Origin: Burkholderia mayonis
GTDB lineage: Bacteria > Pseudomonadota > Gammaproteobacteria > Burkholderiales > Burkholderiaceae
Length of the DNA: 64,000 nt
NCBI RefSeq assembly: GCF_001523745.2
Contig: NZ_CP013386.1
Coordinates: 744,001-808,000 of the forward strand
Direction: 5' to 3'
The notes beneath the pieces were generated by a model. That model was not told the DNA's origin. It worked only from the letters and a program-made list of their open reading frames with translations, and did not search any database. A program made the position numbers and the translations under genes. The number at the start of each line of letters is the position of its first letter. Positions within the stretch are counted from its first letter, which is position 1. This document shows, piece by piece, positions 1 through 8,112 of this stretch.

Positions 1-2
1 CG

Positions 3-629
<627 letters not shown>

Positions 630-663
630 TCGCGGCATCGTGCCGCTGACGCGGCAACGGAAC

Positions 664-697
664 GGGAGACGGCCGGTCGCAGGACCGGCCGTCTCCC
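664..697 (+). terminator. Perfect 15-bp hairpin after katG
   Basis: A perfect inverted repeat with 15-bp arms (GGGAGACGGCCGGTC and its complement) and a GCAG tetraloop starts 35 bases after the katG stop. No U-run follows, so it may act as a partial terminator or a 3'-end stabiliser between katG and dpsA rather than as a complete intrinsic terminator. Confidence 0.6.
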
Positions 698-733
698 TCC
701 GGGCCGCCGATATCGTTTCAAGGAGTGACGGTC

Positions 734-898
734 ATGACGCAAATGGTGCTCGACGTGCGCGTGGCGCTCGCTGCGCCGGCCAGGCGCGCGCGCGCCGTCG
801 CGTTGCGGCGGCTGGTCGGCTTCGCGATCGCGGGCGGCGGCGCGGCCGTGCTGATCGCTCAGGCCGCGCATCACATCGTGGCTGTCGCGGGCGGTTGA
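734..898 (+). CDS. Small alanine-rich hydrophobic protein, 54 aa, function unknown
   Basis: ATG start with a well-placed Shine-Dalgarno AGGAG at 721-725. The 54-residue product begins MTQMVLDVRVAL, has an Arg-rich stretch around residues 17-26 (ARRARAVALRR) and then a hydrophobic run (LVGFAIAGGGAAVLIA, about residues 27-42), so a single membrane-associated helix is likely. It lies between katG and dpsA on the same strand and could be co-transcribed. I do not recognise a family. The ribosome binding site supports translation, but the ORF is short and could be fortuitous. Confidence 0.5.
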   Translation: MTQMVLDVRVALAAPARRARAVALRRLVGFAIAGGGAAVLIAQAAHHIVAVAGG

Positions 899-958
899 GC
901 GCTCATCCGATTCGCGCAAATTGCCCGATCGCGATCTAAGCTAAACTTGTGCGGCCCG

Positions 959-1018
959 AACGCGCATGTCGCAAACGCGCATGTCGCAAACGCGCATGTC
1001 GCAAACGCGCATGTCGCA
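959..1018 (+). repeat. 15-bp tandem repeat, four copies, upstream of dpsA
   Basis: Four head-to-tail copies of AACGCGCATGTCGCA occupy 959-973, 974-988, 989-1003 and 1004-1018. The unit is a multiple of three. Read in the dpsA frame each copy encodes Met-Ser-Gln-Thr-Arg (the last diverges after Met-Ser), with no stop before the dpsA ATG. Perfect copies of this sort are likely to vary in number between strains. Confidence 0.95.
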
Positions 1019-1082
1019 TTCGGCATGCGGATTTTTCGATGCATTTTCGCCGGTTCGAACCATCGGACAAGGAGTCTCGAGG

Positions 1083-1571
1083 ATGGCCAAGAAAAGCAAC
1101 GCAACTCAAATCAACATCGGCATCAGCGACAAGGATCGCAAGAAGATCGCGGAAGGGTTGTCCCGTCTGCTCGCCGACACGTACACGCTGTACCTGAAGA
1201 CGCACAACTTCCACTGGAACGTGACGGGCCCGATGTTCAACACGCTGCACCTGATGTTCGAGGAGCAGTACAACGAGCTATGGCTCGCCGTCGATCTCGT
1301 CGCGGAGCGCATCCGCACGCTCGGCGTCGTCGCGCCGGGCACGTATCGCGAATTCGCGAAGCTGTCGTCGATTCCCGAGGCGGACGGCGTGCCGGCCGCC
1401 GAGGACATGATCCGCCAGCTCGTCGAGGGGCACGAGGCCGTCGTGCGCACTGCGCGGACGATCTTCCCGGACGCCGACGCGGCCAGCGACGAGCCGACCG
1501 CCGATCTGCTGACGCAGCGGCTGCAGACGCACGAGAAGACCGCGTGGATGCTGCGCTCGCTGCTCGCCTGA
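1083..1571 (+). CDS. dpsA: DNA-binding ferritin-like protein Dps
   Basis: 162 residues, normal for Dps. The ferroxidase signature is intact: H44 in [11 protein letters not shown]56 and E60 in LHLMFEEQY, then D71 and E75 in DLVAERI. Dps dodecamers oxidise and store iron using peroxide and coat DNA, protecting it under oxidative stress. The chosen ATG has AAGGAG eight bases upstream (1069-1074) and gives the expected short Lys-rich N-terminus (MAKKSN). The frame stays open upstream through the 15-bp repeats to about 966, so a longer form with a repetitive N-terminal tail is formally possible. It follows katG on the same strand and is closed by a strong terminator at 1641. Confidence 0.96.
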   Translation: MAKKSNATQINIGISDKDRKKIAEGLSRLLADTYTLYLKTHNFHWNVTGPMFNTLHLMFEEQYNELWLAVDLVAERIRTLGVVAPGTYREFAKLSSIPEADGVPAAEDMIRQLVEGHEAVVRTARTIFPDADAASDEPTADLLTQRLQTHEKTAWMLRSLLA

Positions 1572-1640
1572 GCGGCGCGTGCTCGGGAGGCCGGCGCCGA
1601 GCCGGCCCGAATCCCGATTTCGATCCCGATCGACTCGATG

Positions 1641-1676
1641 AGAGCCTCTCGCGGCCCGGCCGCGGGAGGCTCTTTC
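1641..1676 (+). terminator. Intrinsic terminator after dpsA
   Basis: A stem of about 15 bp (GAGCCTCTCGCGGC at 1642-1655 pairing with GCCGCGGGAGGCTC at 1659-1672, one G-U pair, plus A1641:T1673) has a three-base loop and is followed by TTT. Confidence 0.8.
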
Positions 1677-1844
1677 GCATGGGCGGCGCGCCGGATTCGG
1701 GACCGGCACGCGCGAGAACGCGTCGTGGCCCGACGCTCGCGCGGCGATTGGCGAGCCGCGTCGACGGTTTTAGAATGCAACTCATCGTCTGCAATGCGCG
1801 CGGCTCGGCGCCGCACTTCAAGACTTTCCCGATTCCCGCAAGCC

Positions 1845-2306
1845 ATGGCCCGACGTAGAGACATGAGCGCCGACGACTGCCCCGTCGCGCGCGCGGTGGA
1901 CGCGATCGGCGATCGCTGGTCGCTCCTCATCGTGCGCGACGCGTTTGACGGCGTGCGCCGTTTCACCGTATTCCAGCGCAACCTTGGCATCGCGCGCAAC
2001 ATGCTCGCCGACCGGCTGAAGACGCTCGTCGATTCGGGCGTGCTCGCGGCGGCGCCCGCGTCCGACGGCTCCACGTACCAGGAGTACGTGCTGACCGACA
2101 AGGGGCGCGCGCTCTTTCCGGTCGTCGTCGCGCTGCGGCAGTGGGGCGAGTCGCAACTGTTCGCGGCGGGCGAGCGTCATTTGCGCCTCGTCGAGCGGCG
2201 CAGCGGCCGGCCGGTGGCCGCGATGGCGCCGCGCACGCATGGCGGCCGCGTGCTGCGGCCGGAGGATGCGGTCGTCGACAAACTCGGTTCGGGCGGCGAG
2301 CAGTAG
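1845..2306 (+). CDS. HxlR-family winged-helix transcriptional regulator
   Basis: 153 residues from the ATG at 1845. The N-terminal half is a typical HxlR (MarR-like) DNA-binding domain: CPVARAVDAIGDRWSLLIVRDAF, then FTVFQRNLGIARNMLADRLK and a wing ending QEYVLTDKGRALFPVV. HxlR proteins are usually homodimeric and sense aldehydes, quinones or redox state, but the effector here is unknown. The Cys in DDCPVAR near residue 12 is the common redox-sensitive position of the family. A start at 1863 (MSADD) is an alternative. The C-terminal 35 residues are low-complexity and basic. It is a single gene between the dpsA terminator and the 8-bp repeat tract. Confidence 0.9.
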   Translation: MARRRDMSADDCPVARAVDAIGDRWSLLIVRDAFDGVRRFTVFQRNLGIARNMLADRLKTLVDSGVLAAAPASDGSTYQEYVLTDKGRALFPVVVALRQWGESQLFAAGERHLRLVERRSGRPVAAMAPRTHGGRVLRPEDAVVDKLGSGGEQ

Positions 2307-2363
2307 CTTTCGCGCGGGGCTGGATGGGGCGGCGCTGTCGGCGTCGTGGTCGAGGCGCTGGCT

Positions 2364-2459
2364 GCCGAAACGCCGAAACGCCGAAACGCCGAAACGCCGA
2401 AACGCCGAAACGCCGAAACGCCGAAACGCCGAAACGCCGAAACGACGAAGCGACGAAGT
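2364..2459 (+). repeat. 8-bp tandem repeat, ten perfect copies plus two degenerate
   Basis: Ten perfect copies of GCCGAAAC run from 2364 to 2443, followed by two degenerate units (GACGAAGC, GACGAAGT) to 2459. It lies between the HxlR gene and ubiA, about 120 bases upstream of the ubiA -35 element. The unit is not a multiple of three and no gene is translated through it. Confidence 0.97.
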
Positions 2460-2564
2460 GATCCGCCGGCGCGGACGTGTTTGCGCCGCCTGCATTTCGA
2501 ATGGGGCCGGCGAGCAGCGCGCAAAGGAACGCAAAAAAGGGGCAAAAGCGCAAGGCTTGCATTT

Positions 2565-2593
2565 TTGCCGCAAATCCCGTGCGGTTCTACAAT
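2565..2593 (+). promoter_or_regulatory. Sigma-70-type promoter of ubiA
   Basis: TTGCCG (2565-2570), a 17-bp spacer and TACAAT (2588-2593) form a near-consensus promoter 40 bases before the ubiA start codon. Confidence 0.7.
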
Positions 2594-2632
2594 GCCGGGG
2601 TTACGTTTCCGGGCTCCCGCCCGTTCGCCCCG

Positions 2633-3496
2633 ATGCTCGCCCGTTTCCCTCTCTATTTGCGGCTGATCCGGATGGACAAGCCGATCGGCAGCCTGCTGCT
2701 GCTCTGGCCGACGCTGAACGCGCTGTGGATCGCGTCCGACGGCCATCCGGCGCCGTCGCTCGTCGTCATTTTCGCGCTCGGCACGCTGCTGATGCGCTCG
2801 GCCGGTTGCGCGATCAATGACTACGCGGACCGCGATTTCGACCGCCACGTGAAGCGCACCGCCGACCGGCCGCTCACGTCGGGCAAGATCCGCGCGTGGG
2901 AGGCAATCGCGATTGCCGTCGGTCTCGCGCTCGTGTCGTTCCTGCTGATCCTGCCGCTCAATACGCTGACGAAGGAATTATCGGTCGTCGCGGTGTTCGT
3001 CGCGGCGACCTATCCGTTCATGAAGCGCTTCTTCGCGATTCCGCAGGCGTACCTTGGCATCGCGTTCGGCTTTGGGATCCCGATGGCGTTCGCGGCCGTG
3101 CAGGATACGGTGCCGACGATCGCATGGATGATGCTGGTGGCGAACGTCTGCTGGTCGGTCGCGTACGACACCGCGTACGCGATGGTCGATCGCGACGACG
3201 ACCTGAAGATCGGCATGCGCACGTCGGCGATCACGTTCGGTCGCCACGACGTGCTCGCGATCATGCTCTGCTACGCGGCGATGCTCGGCATCTACGTGTG
3301 GGTCGGCGCGACGCTGCATTTCGGCTGGCCGTACTGGGCGGGCTGGGTGGCCGCGGTCGGCTGCTCGATCTATCACTACACGCTGATCAAGGACCGCGAG
3401 CGGATGGCGTGCTTCGCCGCGTTCAAGCACAACAATTGGCTTGGCGGCGCGCTGTTCGCGGGGATCGTCGCGCACTACGCGCTGACTGTGCTGTAG
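2633..3496 (+). CDS. ubiA: 4-hydroxybenzoate polyprenyltransferase UbiA
   Basis: 287 residues, usual UbiA length, strongly hydrophobic with about eight or nine membrane segments. Both Asp-rich prenyl-diphosphate/Mg-binding motifs are present: NDYADRDFD (residues 62-70) and [17 protein letters not shown] in the second half. The enzyme attaches the polyprenyl chain to 4-hydroxybenzoate in the inner membrane, an early step of ubiquinone synthesis. The ATG at 2633 puts [19 protein letters not shown] at the N-terminus as in homologues and lies 40 bases after a good promoter. Transcribed alone and closed by a terminator at 3537. Confidence 0.96.
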   Translation: MLARFPLYLRLIRMDKPIGSLLLLWPTLNALWIASDGHPAPSLVVIFALGTLLMRSAGCAINDYADRDFDRHVKRTADRPLTSGKIRAWEAIAIAVGLALVSFLLILPLNTLTKELSVVAVFVAATYPFMKRFFAIPQAYLGIAFGFGIPMAFAAVQDTVPTIAWMMLVANVCWSVAYDTAYAMVDRDDDLKIGMRTSAITFGRHDVLAIMLCYAAMLGIYVWVGATLHFGWPYWAGWVAAVGCSIYHYTLIKDRERMACFAAFKHNNWLGGALFAGIVAHYALTVL

Positions 3497-3536
3497 GCTC
3501 GCGTCGGCGGGCGCTTGCCCGTGCGGCACGGGTCCG

Positions 3537-3568
3537 AAAGCGGCTCTGTTGGGCCGCTTTCTTTTTTG
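3537..3568 (+). terminator. Intrinsic terminator after ubiA
   Basis: AAAGCGGC (3537-3544) pairs with GCCGCTTT (3553-3560) around an eight-base loop and is followed by CTTTTTT. Confidence 0.85.
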
Positions 3569-3921
3569 GATGCGCCCGGCAAGGGGAAGTGTTAGCCGAA
3601 CGGCAAGGGTGTCGAGGGTGATTGCGAATCTGAAGGAAGCTGTCGATCAGTTCGCCATCCTGTTCGGCGAGCAGTTCACTGCCGCCGTCAACTGAGATTT
3701 TTAACCGGCCTCAGCACACGCAATTCCTGACACCTCCCATCCGCATCCGAGACCGAGACCAGGCTCGAGTCCAATGCCGCATCTGCGTCTTCGCGATCCA
3801 TGAGAATCGCTTTAACGGCATACGCGCGGCCTCAAGGATCGGCGATGACCTCGCCCGGCATCCGCATCGCCCGGTCCCCTTCGTTCGAGCGAATCCATCG
3901 GCGCATGGCGCAATATCCGCT
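3569..3921. other. Non-coding interval with a possible gene remnant
   Basis: No convincing gene. A short plus-strand frame at 3618-3695 (GTG start, 25 codons, ending in a stop) encodes an amphipathic helix with the core NLKEAVDQFAILFGEQF. It has no ribosome binding site and could be the 3' end of a lost gene. The rest looks like non-coding sequence downstream of two converging transcripts. Confidence 0.4.
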
Positions 3922-4896
3922 TCAGTTTCGCGTGCGTTCCGCGATCGATCGAACCGGGTAGGGCACCGGCACCCCGGCAACATGCGGCCTGACGTTCTCG
4001 AGCGCCATCCTCGCGACCGCATGCTGGGGTTCTTGCGTCTCCGCCGCAACGTGCGGCGTGAGGGTGACGTTCGGCAGGCGCCGCAAGCCTTCGGCGACGT
4101 TCGGCTCGTCGGCGAATACGTCGAGCCCGGCCCAGCCGAGTCTTTGTTCGGACAGCGCGCCGATCAGCGCGGCTTCGTCGACGAGCGAGCCGCGGGCGAT
4201 GTTGACGGTGGCCCCGGCCGGCCCGATCACATCGATGACGTCACGGACGACGAGGCCGCGGTTGCGCTCGTCCGCCCGACACGCGACGACGAGATGATCG
4301 GCCCATTGCGCGAGGTCGAGCGTGGTGGAAAAGAACGGGAGCGCCGACTCGGGCTTCGCCCGCAATGCGGTGTAGCCGACTTGCGCTTCCATCGCGACGA
4401 GTCGCGATGATATCCGTCGTCCGATCGCACCGAAACCGACGACGCCGACGCATGCGCCGGCAAGGCCGCGTCCGCCGGCGAACGGGATCGGGCGCGCGAC
4501 TCCCCAGTTCCCGCCGGCGACGAATCGATGCAGATCGGGAAGCTGTCGCACGCATGCCAACAGCAGGCAGATCGCGAATTTCGCGACTGCCGGCGCATTG
4601 GCGTCAGGGCAGTGGGCGACGACAATGCCGCGATCGCGCGCGGCGGCGAGATCGACACGTCCGAATCCCGAGCCGCAGCAGCAGATCAAAGACAGGTTCG
4701 GCAGCCGCGTCGTCGCGTCCCGGGTGGCGCCGATCCGGCCGACGGTCAGCAGGACCTTCGCATGCCCGGCGCCGCGGAGGGTTGCATGCGGGCCCGAGAG
4801 ATCGACCGGGCCCGGGAACTCGCGTCGAATGACATCGAGCGTGGCGTCGGGCGTGCGGTGCGTCGCCAGGATGCCAGGAGATTGATCGGCTTTCAT
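3922..4896 (-). CDS. D-isomer-specific 2-hydroxyacid dehydrogenase
   Basis: 324 residues from the ATG at 4896; a GTG at 4932 would add 12 residues and overlap the upstream gene. The Rossmann NAD(P)-binding motif GVVGFGAIGRR lies near the middle, and the three catalytic residues of the family are visible: Arg in VNIARGSLVDE, Glu in DVFADEPN and His in LTPHVAAET. Such enzymes reduce 2-keto acids to D-2-hydroxy acids or the reverse; glyoxylate/hydroxypyruvate reductases are the nearest general type, but the substrate cannot be read from sequence. It is the last gene of a minus-strand run luxR-eamA-dehydrogenase, 13 bases after the transporter stop, so co-transcription with the transporter is likely. 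Confidence 0.9.
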   Translation of the reverse strand: MKADQSPGILATHRTPDATLDVIRREFPGPVDLSGPHATLRGAGHAKVLLTVGRIGATRDATTRLPNLSLICCCGSGFGRVDLAAARDRGIVVAHCPDANAPAVAKFAICLLLACVRQLPDLHRFVAGGNWGVARPIPFAGGRGLAGACVGVVGFGAIGRRISSRLVAMEAQVGYTALRAKPESALPFFSTTLDLAQWADHLVVACRADERNRGLVVRDVIDVIGPAGATVNIARGSLVDEAALIGALSEQRLGWAGLDVFADEPNVAEGLRRLPNVTLTPHVAAETQEPQHAVARMALENVRPHVAGVPVPYPVRSIAERTRN

Positions 4897-4909
4897 CGTG
4901 CGCGCAATC

Positions 4910-5737
4910 TCAAGCGCTAATGCAAATCGCACCGGTCGCGATCACGATGCAGGATACAAATCGCTTCGCGGTAACCTGTTCGTTCAGGAAGATCCGGCCG
5001 ATCAGCACGGCGAACACGACGCTCGTTTCCCGGATCGCGGACACCGCGCCCATCGCGCCGAATTGCATCGCCCACACGACGATGCCGTACGCGACGATCG
5101 ACACGATCCCGCCGGCGACCGACGAGCCGATGTCGATCCTGGGCGCCCTCAGCGCGCTCCAGCCCCGGTTCATCACGAACACGACGGGCATCAACGCATA
5201 GAACACGAAAGTCAACGCGACATATGAGGTCGAATCGCCGGACAGGCGCACGCCGATGCCGTCAATGACGGTGTATAGCGCGATCGTGACGCCCGTCAGC
5301 AGCGCCGCTGCGGCGTTCGCGTACGACACCTTGCTGCGCTGCCACGCGAGACTGATGATCCCGACCGAAACCAGTGCGATGCCGATCACGTGAAGCGTGC
5401 CGAGACGCTCGCCGGCGAAGAGCGCCGCGCCGAGCGTGACGAGGAGCGGGGACGAACCGCGGGCGATCGGATAAGCCTCGCCGAGATCGCCGTGCCGATA
5501 CGCATAGACGAGGCTCAGGTTGTAGCCGATGTGGACGAACCCCGAAGCGACGATGTACGGCCAGGACGGAGCGGCGGGAGCGGGCAGGAACGCGACGAAG
5601 ACGATCGCGACGGCGGCGATTCCGATGCTCATCCACGTCATCGACAGGAAGCGATCCCGGTTGCTGTGCAGAATCGCATTCCATGACGCGTGCAGCACTG
5701 CTGCCAGCAACACCAATCCACCGACATAGCTGATCAT
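4910..5737 (-). CDS. EamA-family (DMT) membrane transporter
   Basis: About 275 residues with ten hydrophobic segments arranged as two EamA repeats (for example GLVLLAAVLHASWNAILH near the start and the second repeat from about residue 140). The motif AYPIARGSSPLLVTLGAALFAGE ends the first half, and the second half has the parallel GAVSAIRETSVVFAVLIGR with LNE. DMT/EamA proteins export or import small metabolites. The ATG at 5737 places the first helix directly at the N-terminus; a GTG at 5779 would add 14 residues. Neither has a clear ribosome binding site. It sits between a LuxR receptor gene and a 2-hydroxyacid dehydrogenase, suggesting that the transported compound may be related to the dehydrogenase substrate. 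Confidence 0.88.
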   Translation of the reverse strand: MISYVGGLVLLAAVLHASWNAILHSNRDRFLSMTWMSIGIAAVAIVFVAFLPAPAAPSWPYIVASGFVHIGYNLSLVYAYRHGDLGEAYPIARGSSPLLVTLGAALFAGERLGTLHVIGIALVSVGIISLAWQRSKVSYANAAAALLTGVTIALYTVIDGIGVRLSGDSTSYVALTFVFYALMPVVFVMNRGWSALRAPRIDIGSSVAGGIVSIVAYGIVVWAMQFGAMGAVSAIRETSVVFAVLIGRIFLNEQVTAKRFVSCIVIATGAICISA

Positions 5738-5861
5738 TTCGCCGATCCGATATTGGGGCAACGAGAGGGATCGCCTCACTCTAATTGATGATTGTCTGCT
5801 CAGTCAAATGGCCTGCCGATATAGGGCTTTCGGCGGAAATCGGCCGATCGTCGAAATTCAT

Positions 5862-6620
5862 TTACACCACACCGGAGGCCATCGCTTTCAATACGGCGAG
5901 ATGCCTCGATTGAACATCGAATTTCGCCATCAATTTCTTCATGTGATAAAGCACGCCGTTCTCCGATATACCGGGTATCATTGCGATTTCCCAGCTCGAT
6001 TTTCCGGCGGCGATCCATTTCAGACATTCGAATTTGCGATGGGTCAATGGCGCGGCCGGCTCATGGTCCGGCCGGTTCGAAATGCGCTCCATGTCTTCGC
6101 GAACGAAAGCAGCGGCGAGCGCTCTTTGCGCGAAGGTCGTCGGCGCATGTTTCGCGGACAGGCTCGTCGTTCCGCCGGCCGAGCGCGACGCGAGACTCAA
6201 TATGCCGGCCTCGCCATGCCTCGAATGCACCGGAAAATTCGCGCCCGCGACGAGCCCGTGACCGAGAGCGTCTTCCATGAAGTTCCGCTGTTCGCGGGAG
6301 TGGCGGATGCCGTCGTGCCACCGCAGCGGAATCAGGCAGTGCCCGCAGTGCTGCACGATCGAATCGGCTCGGATGTATTCGGATGACTTGTACTTTTCTT
6401 GCCAGGCCGTCGGGTAATTCGAGATCGTCTTGACCGGACTTTCCTGTCTGTCGATGTCGGAATACGTTCCGTAAAAGAAGTAATCGAAGCCGAGTTTTGC
6501 CGTGATTCTGGACAGGATGTCATGGGTGTCGCGTTCCGTTCTCGCGGACGATGTTTGATAGAGGATATTTAGTGTTTGATTGTGATCCGTAACGCCTTCC
6601 GTGAATATTCTGGCTGACAA
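5862..6620 (-). CDS. LuxR-type acyl-homoserine lactone receptor/regulator without a linked synthase (LuxR solo)
   Basis: 252 residues. The N-terminal autoinducer-binding domain (about 20-170) keeps most conserved pocket residues of TraR/LuxR: W73, Y77, D86 and W101. The position after the Asp, normally Pro (TraR P71), is Ser87. The C-terminal helix-turn-helix (about 193-250) has the standard FECLKWIAAGKSSWEIA and ENGVLYHMKKLMAKFDV elements. The start is a TTG at 6620 with no obvious ribosome binding site; no ATG is available in the N-terminal region. No luxI homologue exists in the window. It heads the luxR-eamA-dehydrogenase run (82 bases before the next ORF's furthest start). Upstream DNA is unusually AT-rich and carries a palindrome. 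Confidence 0.9.
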   Translation of the reverse strand: MSARIFTEGVTDHNQTLNILYQTSSARTERDTHDILSRITAKLGFDYFFYGTYSDIDRQESPVKTISNYPTAWQEKYKSSEYIRADSIVQHCGHCLIPLRWHDGIRHSREQRNFMEDALGHGLVAGANFPVHSRHGEAGILSLASRSAGGTTSLSAKHAPTTFAQRALAAAFVREDMERISNRPDHEPAAPLTHRKFECLKWIAAGKSSWEIAMIPGISENGVLYHMKKLMAKFDVQSRHLAVLKAMASGVV

Positions 6621-7272
6621 TTTATTGGAAAAAATTCAATTTAAAATGAATTGCTTGCAGGTGGATTGTGTTTATTGATGAAGATATTTGTCGAATATTG
6701 TCGACAATTCATATTTTAATTCTGCCGAAAACCCGAATAACCCCGGGCCGATTTCCGCGAAATCGATGCGCGATATCGACTGTGAGCGTGCGCGACGCGT
6801 GGCGGAACCGGCTGTACGCGGTTGCGCTGCGGCAGCCGTCGACGCGCGCGTGCAGGATGGGCAATTGCGGGGCAATCGCGTCGAGACAGTATGCGGATTC
6901 CGGATGCGTCGCGATGCGCGGTGAGCTACCGGCGCTGTAAGCAGCGTGACATCGCGAGGCAGCGCGTCATGTCATGTAGCGCGGCGGCGTGCGGCGTGAC
7001 GACGGATCGGCGTCCGAGATCGACTGCAGGATCAGCACGGCCGCACGATGCTCGGTGCCGCGAGGCGTATGGCGTTGCCGGCGCGTCAGGAGCAAAGCGG
7101 AAAGTGGAGACACCGAGGAGGAAGCGTCGAGCGCTTATCGCAAGCGTTACGCGAGCGGGAACCGGTGCGCCCGTTATCGAACCGAGGGCTTGCCGTCCGA
7201 AAAAGGCGGGGACATCGCCCGCCGGTCGAGCTCGGACGGAGTAGATCGCGCCCGAGCTCGACGAACCACCGA
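6621..7272. other. Intergenic region upstream of the LuxR gene, AT-rich at its left end
   Basis: About 650 bases without a supportable gene. The first 120 bases are much more AT-rich than the surroundings and contain a palindrome at 6697-6708. The remainder up to the proC stop is high-GC and carries only ORFs without ribosome binding sites or recognisable protein features. Confidence 0.5.
6697..6708. promoter_or_regulatory. Palindrome upstream of the LuxR gene
   Basis: ATTGTCGACAAT is a perfect 12-bp palindrome in the AT-rich segment, 77-88 bases upstream of the luxR start codon. It is a candidate operator, perhaps for the LuxR protein itself, but it is shorter than a typical 18-20-bp lux box and does not match the CTGT-N10-ACAG core. 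Confidence 0.4.
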
Positions 7273-8085
7273 TTACGCCGCGCCGAGCTCGTCGCCCATT
7301 TCCTTCGCGCGCGCCTGCGCGGCGAGCACGCCGCGCACGATCGCTTCCTTCACGCCCTGTGCGTCGAACGACGCGAGCGCAGCCGCCGTCGTGCCGCCCT
7401 TCGACGTCACGCGCTCGCGCAGCACGCTCGCTGGCTCGCCCGACCGCACCGCGAGCTGCGCGGCGCCCGCGAACGTCGCGACCGCGAGCGCGCGGCCTTG
7501 CTCGTCGTTCATCCCGAGCTGGCGCGCCGCTTCCTGCAGCGCCTCGATGAAATAGAACACGTATGCGGGGCCGCTGCCCGAGATCGCGGTGACGGCGTCG
7601 AGCTGCGATTCGTCGTCGAACCAGACGGCCTCGCCGACCGCGCCAAGCACCTTCGACGCGAGATCGCGGCCCGCCGCGTCGACGTCCGGCAGCGCCGAGA
7701 GGCCGGTCACGCCGAGGCCGACGAGCGCCGGCGTGTTCGGCATCGTGCGCACGACGCGCGGGTAGCCGCCGAGCCAGCGCGACAGGTCGGCGCCGCGAAT
7801 CCCGGCCGCGATGCTGACGACGAGCTGCGTCGACAGATGCGGCGCGAGCGCGGCCGCGACGTCCTTCAGCACCTGCGGCTTCACGGCGAGCACGATCGCG
7901 TCGTAGCCGGCGAGCGCGCTGTCGATCGCGGCGGCCGTGCGCACGCCGAACTGCGCTTCCGCACGCTTGCGCGCATCTTCGTTGACGTCGACGGCGAGCA
8001 GGCTGCCTGCCGGAACGCCGCGCTTGACGAGTCCGCCGATCAACGCGGCTGCCATGTTGCCGCCGCCGATGAATGCGATTTTCAT
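7273..8085 (-). CDS. proC: Pyrroline-5-carboxylate reductase ProC
   Basis: 270 residues, standard ProC size. The N-terminal dinucleotide-binding motif FIGGGNMAAALIGGL is followed by the conserved NTPALVGLGVTGL segment. The C-terminal signature is AITAISGSGPAYVFYFIEAL followed by VTSKGGTTAAAL. ProC reduces pyrroline-5-carboxylate to proline with NADPH in the cytoplasm. It lies 27 bases downstream of yggS on the same strand, a linkage very common in proteobacteria. Confidence 0.97.
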   Translation of the reverse strand: MKIAFIGGGNMAAALIGGLVKRGVPAGSLLAVDVNEDARKRAEAQFGVRTAAAIDSALAGYDAIVLAVKPQVLKDVAAALAPHLSTQLVVSIAAGIRGADLSRWLGGYPRVVRTMPNTPALVGLGVTGLSALPDVDAAGRDLASKVLGAVGEAVWFDDESQLDAVTAISGSGPAYVFYFIEALQEAARQLGMNDEQGRALAVATFAGAAQLAVRSGEPASVLRERVTSKGGTTAAALASFDAQGVKEAIVRGVLAAQARAKEMGDELGAA

Positions 8086-8112
8086 GATGAGGTCGTTTGG
8101 AGAAGTGACGGT

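Noticed and set aside
1046..1065. GGTTCGAACC resembling a tRNA T-loop
   Set aside because: No acceptor, D or anticodon arms can be built around it.
966..1082. dpsA start in the first 15-bp repeat
   Set aside because: The ATG at 1083 has AAGGAG at ideal spacing and gives a normal Dps length; the longer form is kept only as a hypothesis.
3711..4049. 112-codon minus-strand ORF near the dehydrogenase end
   Set aside because: It overlaps the dehydrogenase 3' end in another frame and has no ribosome binding site or family features.
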